A stretch of 64,000 bases of DNA from Physella acuta (lineage: Eukaryota > Mollusca > Gastropoda > Physidae), in the NCBI RefSeq assembly GCF_028476545.1, contig NW_026731976.1, forward strand, positions 1,194,339-1,258,338, written 5' to 3'. Each line of letters begins with the position of its first letter. Positions within the stretch are counted from its first letter, which is position 1. Below the pieces are notes generated by a model. The model was given only the letters and a program-made list of their open reading frames with translations, searched no databases and was not told the origin of the DNA. Made by a program: the position numbers and the translations under genes. Of the stretch, positions 44,881 through 53,690 are shown piece by piece.

Positions 44881-45062
44881 CGTGTACCTGTGGATGTCCA
44901 TGTGGATGTGGATACAACAGGTGTAATGTACCTGTGGATGTGGACAAAACATGTGTACCTGTAGATGTGGACAGAACAGGTGTACCTGTGGATGTCCATG
45001 TGGATGTGGACACAACAGGTGTACCTGTGGATGTGGATGTGGATACAACAGTTGTAACTGTG
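44881..45062. repeat. GGTGTACCTGTGGATGTGGA repeat
   Basis: About six units of 27-33 bp built from GTGTACCTGTGGATGT, CCATGTGGATGTGGA and CACAACAG. Confidence 0.9.
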
Positions 45063-45590
45063 TTTTAACGTGTCCTACCTCTCCAGTAGTTACACAAAAT
45101 GCAGGTATCGATTCTACCCAGGCGTATCGCCACGTCTGTGCCAGCGATGCTCTGCCAGGAGCAGCCCCCCCCCCCCCCCACCCCCACTATTTGCTCACCA
45201 CGACCCACGGGTTAGCTAAATATTTGCAGGTATCGATTCCATCGGTGCTGTAAAATGTTGGTATTGGCACATCGCATCTAGCGAGTTGAAAATGTAAAAG
45301 CGATACGATACCACTACTTGCAAAACTGAGAAACAAAATCCTACTTCTCATTACAGTAAAATAAATAATTAACAGGTCTTTTAATTATCCAAATAAAATA
45401 GGTTCTCGTTTTTTGGTTCAATTTGAACAAGTCTACAGTATTTTTTTATCTTCAAATATTTATATCGAGCTTTCTGTTTAGAATGAAGATGGCATGCGCA
45501 CAAGTAATCTAATTGTACGGTAAATGTTAGTTATTCATTATATCGGGTGTTCCATTAGGGCTCTCGTGCTTAGAGGCTAGATAAATGTGG
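45063..45590. other. Spacer with paired GCAGGTATCGATTC motifs
   Basis: GCAGGTATCGATTC occurs at about 45,102 and 45,226. At 45,486-45,500, AAGATGGCATGCGCA combines YY1-like and NRF1-like cores. AT-rich otherwise. No gene. Confidence 0.4.
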
Positions 45591-45830
45591 GTCATGGGTT
45601 GTCATAAGTTGTGGGCTGGTGTGAGGGTTGTCATAAGTTTTGTGGGCTGGTGTGAGGGTTGTCAAGTATTGTGGGCTGGTGTGAGGGTTGGCAAGTTTTG
45701 TGGGCTGGTGTGAGGGTTGTCAAGTTTTGTGGGCTGGTGTGAGGGTTGTCATAAGTTTTGTAAGCTGGTGTGGGGGTTATCAAGTTTTGTGGGCTGGCAT
45801 GATGGTTAACACATTTTGTGGGCTGGGGTT
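45591..45830. repeat. 29-bp minisatellite
   Basis: About eight copies of a 29-bp unit: GTGGGCTGGTGTGAGGGTTG plus TCAAGTTTT, with TCATAAGTTTT variants. Confidence 0.93.
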
Positions 45831-45945
45831 GGCATATGGGATTTATCGGTATTATTTTCAATGCTTAGTATCTGCATGGCATTTTCCTATTCAAAAAGCC
45901 ATTTATTGTATTATGTAGTGAATACCCCCCCCCCCCCCCCCAACT

Positions 45946-45991
<46 letters not shown>

Positions 45992-46045
45992 CATTAAAAA
46001 ATCCACAACAGAGGGTCAGACGAAATTCGCGATGTCAATATTTCC

Positions 46046-46158
46046 ACCGGAAGTGCTGCGTATGCCGAACACGTGACACGTAAATTCTCTATCTACTTCA
46101 CTTCCGGTTACTTGATGCGTCTTACGTGATTGTTCGTCGTCAAGGGATGCCGGTGATA
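46046..46158. promoter_or_regulatory. Opposed ETS sites around an E-box
   Basis: ACCGGAAGTG (46,046-46,055), CACGTGAC (46,070-46,077) and CACTTCCGGT (46,099-46,108), followed by TTACGTGATTG. The two ETS sites face opposite ways about 45 bp apart, as in some bidirectional housekeeping promoters. No gene could be placed on either side. Confidence 0.3.
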
Positions 46159-46855
46159 GCATTAGTCAGGCCTACCCGGTATTAAGTCCTAGCGGATAAA
46201 TTCGTTTAGCGGGAAAATAAAAACGCGGACGATAAAGAACACAAACGGCCGTCTGTACTAAACCCATACTGGGTACAATCTGGGAGTGTGACATTTGAAA
46301 ACTAATTAGGGGTCAAAGTGTAAGTTGGATTAGATTAAAATCGCTGATTTTGTTTAATATTTACCACAGAAATAAATGAATTCTTTAATATGGGGTAATA
46401 TGTCTACCAAAACACTTTTATGCTAGACTGAACATCACCGTGAAAATGTTAAAGAAAAAATGCAGTGTGGTCTAATCGCCGGGAACCAATTGACAGCTGA
46501 ATTTAAAAAAAAAAAAAACATGGTCTCTGTTATAGCTACACAAACACGCACACGCCTCACACACAACACACCCACACACAAATATAAACGCATACACTAA
46601 GTTACACACTCCAACACATAAACAGCCAGAAATGTCACTACATCCAAAAGAAAAAATTATCAAAAGCAAACAATTTCAACCTTGGCCTGACACCACCCAA
46701 ATTACACATAAGATGACACAGCTTACAAATTAACACACCACGATTAACACATTATCCCCAGACTCAGTACAGGCGACAACAGCCTGGTACAGCTAATGTT
46801 TGCGGACCGCAGCATATACAATCAGCCGCGGTCTAGTCTTAGCCCCATATACCTT
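46159..46855. other. Spacer, no gene seen
   Basis: AT-rich; (CA)-rich stretch at 46,538-46,580. Nothing coding recognised. Confidence 0.5.
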
Positions 46856-47130
46856 GCTCATACAACGGTATGGGGTGCCCCCAGCCCCACACACCCCCCC
46901 ATACAACGGTATGGGGTGCCCCCAGCCCCACACACCCCCCCATACAACGGTATGGGGTGCCCCCAGCCCCACACACCCCCTTCATACAACGGTATGGGGT
47001 GCCCCCAGCCCCATACACCCCCCTCATACAACGGTATGGGGTGCCCCCAGCCCCACACACCCCCCTCATACAACTGTATGGGGTGCCCCCAGCCCCATAC
47101 ACCTTGCTCATACAACGGTATGGGGTGCCA
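46856..47130. repeat. ~42-bp minisatellite
   Basis: Seven copies of a 41-43 bp unit: TCATACAACGGTATGGGGTG, CCCCCAGCCCCACACACC and a short C-rich joint. Two copies carry CATACACCTTGC instead (46,849 and 47,096), marking both ends of the array as related. Confidence 0.95.
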
Positions 47131-47229
47131 ACAGATCTGGAGACCACCGTCCAGTTCGTCCACCATGTTGGACCTGTATGACGTGTCCGATGTTAATAAT
47201 ATTAAGAATGACGAGGACGAAGAAGAAAT

Positions 47230-47495
47230 ACACAAACACACTGATGTACGCATACACATACACATACAGGAGCACACAGTGATGTACGCATATACAAACA
47301 TATACACACATAGACAGACACATAACAGCAATAATCATACACATAGAGGCATGGTGGAGCACATACAGACACATACATACGCACATATATGTAGGCAGTC
47401 ACATACATACGCACATATATGTAGGTAGTCACATAACATACACATATATATGTATGTAGTCACAAATATACACACATATATGTAGGTAGTCACAT
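47230..47495. repeat. ACATATATGTAGGTAGTCAC repeat
   Basis: Four regular units of about 30 bp (47,370-47,493) preceded by looser CACATACA-rich units. Each unit contains the palindrome ACATATATGT. Confidence 0.85.
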
Positions 47496-47500
47496 ATATA

Positions 47501-48140
47501 AGAAAATACACTGCGTTATGCACCCATTAACACGTACCTAAAACTCAAATCTCTTTAGATCACCTGACCTCCATGACCCACTATCTCTCCTCCCCCACCC
47601 CCACGCCGACCACAACAGACCCTACTCCCTTGAGTTCACTCATCCGTTTCAATTAGACCAATCAAGAACCAATCGTCCGTGTGATGGGTCGCTAGAGAAA
47701 TGTTTCCTCAAAATTTTATTCTCTATCTTATTTACATTTTTATTTACATTTTTATTCACATTTTTATTTACATTTTTTAAAAACCGCGCCAAAGAAATCT
47801 GACTTACACGTGCACTTAAACCCTAGCAAACATTTTTTAGCCAGATAAATTTTTTCACCCGGCAGGGTCCATTCATTCAAGGTTTAATCATTCAAAGTTT
47901 TTTTTTCCCTGTCCCCAATCGCAAGATTAAAATAGAAATTTTTTTTGTAACCCTCTTCTTTCGAATTGAAGAATAAAATACATTTGGGCTTCGTTTTCGT
48001 CTAATTTGAATACAGTGATTGGCTGAGTTTTTTTTTAGGGAACAAGATGGCTGTCTATTCTCACACACACACACACGGGAGTTTGCGGTTCGAATCCTGG
48101 TTAGGAGGTGAGTTAACAGGTGATTTAGATTTGTTGGGTA
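47501..48140. other. Spacer, no gene seen
   Basis: AT-rich. TTTTTATTTACA repeated four times (47,730-47,780). AACAAGATGGCTG at 48,041, a (CA)n at 48,061-48,076, and a lone box-B-like GCGGTTCGAATCCTGG at about 48,086. Confidence 0.45.
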
Positions 48141-48146
48141 GTAGCC

Positions 48147-48251
48147 TATATAAGCGGGGTCAACGACAAACTAACACAATAGGCCAAAAATAGACCTGGA
48201 ACGGAAGACGATTGGTTGAAAGTCTGGAGAAAGTGGGGCGGTTATTTAAAG
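48147..48251 (+). promoter_or_regulatory. Possible core promoter(s)
   Basis: TATATAAGCGGGG at 48,147-48,159 is a full TATA consensus. Further on, ATTGG (48,211-48,215, inverted CCAAT), GGGGCGG (48,235-48,241) and TATTTAAAG (48,243-48,251) form a second promoter-like series. No initiator or exon can be assigned. Confidence 0.25.
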
Positions 48252-48349
48252 GTCCACGAGCGTTCACAGATGTTTAAATATAAAACTTGCGAGGGTTAGA
48301 TCGAAACGAGGGTTATTATCGTGGTAATTTGTTGACCTACTTTAGCTCA

Positions 48350-48409
48350 TCACGTGACGTCTCGTGATGTCACGTGAGACGCTCATCAAAACTACTTCCG
48401 CTTCACGTG
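48350..48409. promoter_or_regulatory. Three CACGTG boxes within 60 bp
   Basis: TCACGTGA at 48,350-48,357 and 48,370-48,377, and CACGTG at 48,404-48,409, with TGACGTCT and ACTTCCGC between them. TCACGTGA is the core of USF/TFEB-type (CLEAR) elements. The first two form an imperfect inverted repeat. Confidence 0.3.
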
Positions 48410-49085
48410 GTTCTGGCGTGGGGGGTGTGAGGGGGTGGGGGGTGAGGTGGGGGGGGGGGGGTCGGTGATCTTATCTAGCACCACGTGACTCCAGGATCCA
48501 GAGCTAAGCCTGGCAGTGAGTACTTGGGTGGGGGTGGGGCTAGTGAGGCTCAACAGGTCTTTAAGTAGGGGGTGGGGTAGGGAGGCTCAACAGGACTATA
48601 CGGCAGGGGGTGGTGTAGGGCGGCTCTTGTCCAGACGAGATTTTTGGGTGACAAAAGTGTAGAGAGGGGAGGGTTTAGAAAGTGTTTTATTTTGGAGGAG
48701 GTTGTTGATCCCTGTAATCCTGAGCCTGTTAATGATCGATAGGAAGACGAGACTTTCTTGTAGCCTGTAGAGGAAGTAGAGTAAACATGCAGACAATCGA
48801 AACTTCCAGATTTTGAGCAATCATGCCATTTTACACCTTCTTATAGTCGGAAAAACCTGAGTTTTGTAGTTGTCTGAATATGGTAGTGTGTACCCATCAT
48901 CCATTGAGTACTATTTCAGTTAGGTTGGTGAAATTTCATTCTTCAAGTGTATACCCGATTTATAGTGTAGTATCATTTAGCGATTTCCGATATCCGGAAG
49001 TGGTACTTTACTAGATTTCCTTTATATTGACGAAATTTATGTATACGTAGGCAAAAAATATGTGGCTGCAATGTCATATTTTTAT
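48410..49085. other. Spacer, no gene seen
   Basis: G-rich 48,418-48,462 and a loose repeat of GGGGTGGGGTAGGGAGGCTC (48,525-48,620). No gene. Confidence 0.5.
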
Positions 49086-49192
49086 ACATAGACACACATA
49101 CGTAAAAATATATAGACAAAGAAATGTAATGACACTTTTACATCTAGACAAGGAAATGTAATGATATTTTGACATCTAGACAAATAAATGTA
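49086..49192. repeat. ~35-bp GACAAGGAAATGTAATGA repeat
   Basis: Three to four units of ACATCTAGACAAGGAAATG plus TAATGATATTTTG. Confidence 0.8.
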
Positions 49193-49700
49193 ATGATTGG
49201 TTAAAAAAGTGCCGGTATATTATCGTATTGTGCTGAAACCATAGCCGGCATGTCTGGAGCGATATTCTAATTTCGTCTCATGTTGCAGCCCAAGTCTTAT
49301 TAAAATGTCGGGACCTGATTTAAGCTGACCCAGCTCCACCGCTGAGCCGCCCCCCCCCCCTCCCCCATGCCCCACTCCCACGACTGTCTGTTGTCTGTTT
49401 CTATTAACTCACCCGGGCTATATCTCCAATTTTCAATTTTAGTGTTTTTATAAAAATCGATTTTGTTTGGGTGATTTAAATCTTCCTTTTGTCTGTAACG
49501 TAATAGTTGAAGTTAAAAATAAACATTAGATGGGCAAATAGACAAGATTTTAAAATGTCTATTCTAAAACAAGTCGTCCTTTCTGACTGGGTTTTAAATG
49601 TGTTCGGATCACCGCACGAGTAGAGAGTCGCCTGAAAATGGTGCCCGATACTTGAAGGTACGGCGAGGGATTAAAGTTTAGCACCCAGCAACCGAGTGAA
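49193..49700. other. Spacer, no gene seen
   Basis: AT-rich with a C run at 49,350-49,359. On -, a donor-like GCCCGG|GTGAGT at 49,409 has no partner. Confidence 0.5.
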
Positions 49701-49713
49701 GCCAAAATTACAT

Positions 49714-49898
49714 TCAAGGTCACGACCTTGACGTAAAAACCCCGTTAGACGTATGTGCAGTCGACGAGTGAGCCGCTTCCGGTGATTGCGGCATCCCACA
49801 ATGCACCGCGCTGATGAGGGGATCTCTTGTGACGTACAGGGTTGGTATGTGACCGGCATTGCCGGCACATGTGACCGGCATTCGCCCAATAAGATGGC
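49714..49898. promoter_or_regulatory. Housekeeping-type promoter candidate
   Basis: In order: TCAAGGTCACGACCTTGA (49,714-49,731, a perfect palindrome of TCAAGGTC around AC), CTTCCGGT (49,776-49,783, ETS), ATCCCACAATGCACCGCG (49,793-49,810, fitting the ZNF143/Staf consensus except at its first base), TGACGTA (49,830), a 14-bp direct repeat ATGTGACCGGCATT (49,848 and 49,869), CCAAT (49,886) and AAGATGGC (49,891-49,898, YY1-like). This combination is characteristic of TATA-less housekeeping promoters in animals. The - strand is also open for 80 codons here without known domains. Confidence 0.4.
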
Positions 49899-50843
49899 TA
49901 CTTGAGGCGACATGTCTATTTCTTCACAGAAGCCCGGGAGTAGTGGGGGGTGGGGGGATACATTTTTTGCTTAAACTACAAGAAATGAGGTTGGGTGGAG
50001 GGAGGGTGGGGGTGTGAAGCGAGGATGAGAAGGTTGAGAGAATAAAAGAAGGCAGAAAATGCCATTCTGCTTGTCTAGGTTCTCTGTGTCTTTATATCAT
50101 GCCTCGCAGTACGTCGTCAAAAACAAAACTCCCACAAATTCACCAATTAATATTAATTAGGTTTAGTTGGTCGTCCGCAAGCCACGCCCACATATTCCTA
50201 GACCAGTACCGCCGATAACACTATCCCAGCCACAAACCGTCGCTATCTCAAATCCTAGCTTAAGCCGTGGCTGATCTTAAATCTAGCCGCCGTTATCGTA
50301 GATTTCAGTTAGAGAAATATGGGCTTATGTTATGGGCTTATGTTATGGGCTTACGCTATTGGTTGGACAGGGAAAATGGAGGCGGGTATGTAAGTGTAGG
50401 GGGAGGGGGGTAATGAGGAGGTGTGGGGGAGGGGTTGCTTGTGTGTAGGGAGTAGGGTGGGGTGTGGGGGTAAATTCTCTCCTGTGAAAGGGTGCCTGGT
50501 TCCAGTGGCGTGACAAGGCGTTGGCGAGGGCAGACATTCAGGGGGGGGGGGGGTGATATTCAGGGGTGACACCAAATTTAAAAAAAAAATCGTTAAAACT
50601 TCTGTTAAAATAATTTTTTATTCAGTTAAAATAATAAAATTGGACACCCAACCTAGTATCACAAGATGGTTCTATTTTTAGGGCGTGGATAATTATACTT
50701 TTCAGAAAAAAAATGTACGAAGATAAACTTTAAAATATCGATTGACTTCAGATATTGGAACCCAAAAACGAAATTTGTGGTCCAATATTGACCAATCGTA
50801 TGACAGTGACCCTCAGTCCAAAGTTGTGACCTCCATTCCCCAG
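49899..50843. other. Spacer, no confident gene
   Basis: If the promoter candidate at 49.7 kb fires to the right, its first exon would lie here, but I see no convincing donor. G-rich 50,395-50,470 and G run 50,539-50,551. A - strand frame runs from the ATG at 51,030 down to 50,659 (123 codons), ending in KYNYPRPKNRTIL. It is non-repetitive but has no known domain. Confidence 0.35.
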
Positions 50844-51066
50844 TGCGCATGCGTAATGTAACCAGAACCGACTCCAATGACCTCACATTTACAACTATTT
50901 GCTTAAACACGTGATCCGACACGCTTGATGGATTCGTGTCCAGCGTGGATGTGACGTCAGGACCACGTGGTCTGGTGACGATACGATCAGACGTGACCGC
51001 GAGATCTCCCGAGAGTTGAGCCCCCTTCATCAGTGTTTATCACTGTCAATATAGTCCCGCGCCAAA
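50844..51066. promoter_or_regulatory. NRF1/CRE/E2F promoter-like cluster
   Basis: TGCGCATGCG (50,844-50,853, NRF1-like), TGACGTCA (50,952-50,959, full CRE), CACGTG boxes (about 50,909 and 50,964), TCATCAGTGTT (about 51,027, initiator-like on +) and TCCCGCGCCAAA (51,055-51,066, E2F consensus). Confidence 0.35.
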
Positions 51067-51095
51067 TAAAAGATGCGCACGCAAATTCTATTAGA

Positions 51096-51150
51096 GGTCA
51101 TATTTTATTCTACTGGTCATATTTTATTCTACTGGTCATATTTTATTCAG
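51096..51150. repeat. 19-bp TGGTCATATTTTATTCTAC repeat
   Basis: Three copies in tandem. Confidence 0.9.
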
Positions 51151-51404
51151 CCCTTTTTGAGCGAGTGGTGGTCAGTGGTAGGACGTGGACGCCAGTAGTG
51201 GTCACACAGTCGCCAGCGATGGTCACTCTGTTGTGCAATGGTTATTATATTAAAGCCAAAAATGACCATCGCAATAATTAGTGACCGATTAAAAAAGTAA
51301 AATTAAACGAAGTGTCTACTCGGAAGAAGATTTTTCTCCCCAACATCTCCACTTAGTCGGCAAAAGATAGCTCCGCGCATGCGCAGTGACCTATGGCTAG
51401 GGAG

Positions 51405-51705
51405 GGAGGGGGTGGGGTTGGGACGTTAGGTACAGGAGGGAGGGGTGGGGGGTGAGACGTTAGGTACAGGAGGGAGGGGTGGGGGGTGAGACGTTAGGTA
51501 CAGGAGGGAGGGGGTGGGGTTGGGACGTTAGGTACAGGAGGGAGGGGGTGGGGTTGGGACGTTAGGTACAGGAGGGAGGGGGTGGGGTTGGGACGTTAGG
51601 TACAGGAGGGAGGGGGTGGGGTTGGGACGTTAGGTACAGGAGGGAGGGGGTGGGGTTGGGACGTTAGGTACAGGAGGGAGGGGGTGGGGTTGGGACGTTA
51701 GGGCT
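51405..51705. repeat. G4-prone minisatellite, left block
   Basis: About eight copies of a 35-37 bp unit: GACGTTAGGTACAGGAGGGA plus GGGGGTGGGGTTGG (or GGGGTGGGGGGTGA). It is the same unit, in the same orientation, as the larger block at 52,766-53,690. A NRF1-like CGCGCATGCGCA precedes it (51,374-51,385). Confidence 0.96.
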
Positions 51706-51815
51706 AGAATGAAAGTTAGGGGTAGGATTAGGGATAGGGTTAGGGATAGGATTAGGGCTAGGGTTAGGGATAGGATTAGGGTTAAGGATAGGATTAGGGT
51801 TGGTGTTAGGGTTCT
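51706..51815. repeat. Degenerate telomere-like (TTAGGG) tract
   Basis: GGATTAGGGATAGGGTTAGG and GGATTAGGGCTAGGGTTAGG units repeat as 12-18 bp variants of TTAGGG. It directly adjoins the minisatellite whose unit also holds GTTAGG. TTAGGG is the usual metazoan telomere repeat, and mollusc chromosomes carry it. Confidence 0.7.
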
Positions 51816-51917
51816 GCGGTTGTAAACACACGCATGCGCAGTACCATCGAAAACATCGCCGCTAAGGCAAGTCGTAGTTTCTCTCCATTGCGCATGCGTA
51901 TCGCATGCGTATCTTAT

Positions 51918-52020
51918 TTAAACGTGCACACAACGACTAGACCACGTAAAACGTGCACACAACGACTAGACCACGTAAAACGTGCACACAACGACTAAAC
52001 CACATGAAACGTGTACCAAA
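51918..52020. repeat. 28-bp minisatellite
   Basis: Three and a half copies of AAACGTGCACACAACGACTA plus GACCACGT. Confidence 0.9.
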
Positions 52021-52765
52021 CGACGTTAAATTTCTACCCAGTTGGTTTTGTAGGTGTCGTCATTAATGTCTTTTAAAGCTGCGGGTAAGATTTTATGGGA
52101 ATCTTGGTGTTCACCTCACGCCATTTTATATTGATTCTGACAACCTTGTCTTTTAATGTACAGCAGTTTACATGGTGCCCTACTAGGACATAGTCCCGTC
52201 ATCCAACTAGGACATGGTCACGTTGTCCCACTAGGGCATCGAACTAAGACATCGACCGCCGACAAGAATATTTTAGTTAACTTGGGCCTAGGCCTGTTGC
52301 CCCCTCCCCTCCCCCGGCCCCAATAGTAGCCTCCCTCGTGCCGTCCTTGTGTCCCTAAGGTATTCTAAATCTGTTTTTTACCCTATACATTCCCGTGAGT
52401 ACCTTCCTGATTTAAAAAGTAGGAATCGACCGACCTACAAACTTAATGAACAAAGTACCTCCATGTTTTAAAAAGTGGGAATCGAGTGGGGAGTAGACTG
52501 GACTTAACGAAACAATCTCTTATTTGGGCGCAGCTTGAAGTTTGTGGTGGTTGATGGTGGTGTTTTGATGGTGTGGTGTATTGAGATCATCCTCTCATGT
52601 CCCGGAAGTACCCGCATTTGTGTGACCTATTTACACCAGGGAATCATCACGCATGCGCGGTCGCGGCGAAATGAGGATATGGCGGCCCTAAGAACTGGCT
52701 GATGACCCAGGCGCTCCATTAGCCAGTGGTCAGTCGGGCCCCGGCACAATATTAGGACTCGTTAG
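52021..52765. other. Spacer, no gene seen
   Basis: ACTAGGACATAGTC-type repeats at 52,180-52,245. CGCATGCGCGG at 52,650 (NRF1-like). ATATGGCGGCCC at 52,676. No gene. Confidence 0.45.
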
Positions 52766-53690
52766 GTACTGGAGATGGGGGGGGGGACGTTAGGTACAGG
52801 AGGGAGGGGTGGGGGTGAGACGTTAGGTACAGGAGGGAGGGGTGGGGGGTGAGACGTAAGGTACAGGAGGGAGGGGTGGGGGGTGAGACGTTAGGTACAG
52901 GAGGGAGGGGTGGGGGGTGAGACGTAAGGTACAGGAGGGAGGGGTGGGGGGTGAGACGTTAGGTACAGGAGGGAGGGGTGGGGGGTGAGACGTTAGGTAC
53001 AGGAGGGAGGGGTGGGGGTGAGACGTTAGGTACAGGAGGGAGGGGGTGGGGTTGGGACGTTAGGTACAGGAGGGAGGGGGTGGGGTTGGGACGTTAGGTA
53101 CAGGAGGGAGGGGGTGGGGTTGGGACGTTAGGTACAGGAGGGAGGGGGTGGGGTTGGGACGTTAGGTACAGGAGGGAGGGGGTGGGGTTGGGACGTTAGG
53201 TACAGGAGGGAGGGGGTGGGGTTGGGACGTTAGATACAGGAGGGAGGGGTGGGGTTGGGACGTTAGGTACAGGAGGGAGGGGGTGGGGTTGGGACGTTAG
53301 GTACAGGAGGGAGGGGTGGGGGGTGAGACGTTAGGTAGAGGAGGTAGGGGGTGGGGTTGGGACGTTAGGTACAGGAGGGAGGGGGTGGGGTTGGGACGTT
53401 AGGTACAGGAGGGAGGGGTGGGGGGGTGAGACGTTAGGTACAGGAGGGAGGGGTGGGGGGTGAGACGTTAGGTACAGGAGGGAGGGGTTGGGGAGGGGGG
53501 TAGTGGGACGTTAAGTACAGGAGGGAGGGGGTGGGGAGGGGGTAGTGGGACGTTAAGTACAGGAGGGAGGGGGTGGGGAGGGGGGTAGTGGGACGTTAAG
53601 TACAGGATGGAGGGAGTGGGGATGGGGAGGGGGTAGTGGGACGTTAAGTACAGGAGGGAGGGGGTGGGGGGGGAAGTTAGGTACAGGAGT
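52766..53690. repeat. G4-prone minisatellite, right block
   Basis: About 25 copies of the same unit as the left block (GTTAGGTACAGGAGGGAGGG). Two unit types (GGGTGGGGTTGGGAC and GGGTGGGGGGTGAGAC) are grouped in runs. From 53,480 a third type with GGGGAGGGGGTAGTGGGACG takes over. Confidence 0.96.

Noticed and set aside
46796-47428. Pro/His-rich protein of 210 codons
   Set aside because: Four overlapping frames on both strands are open across the same 42-bp repeat.
48073-48110. tRNA gene or SINE from GCGGTTCGAATCCTGG
   Set aside because: Box B only. The upstream side is a (CA)n microsatellite, so no tRNA fold is possible.
50659-51030. 123-codon - frame from an ATG at 51,030
   Set aside because: Non-repetitive, but there is no recognisable domain and its first third coincides with CRE/E-box promoter motifs. 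It is kept only as a note under the spacer entry.
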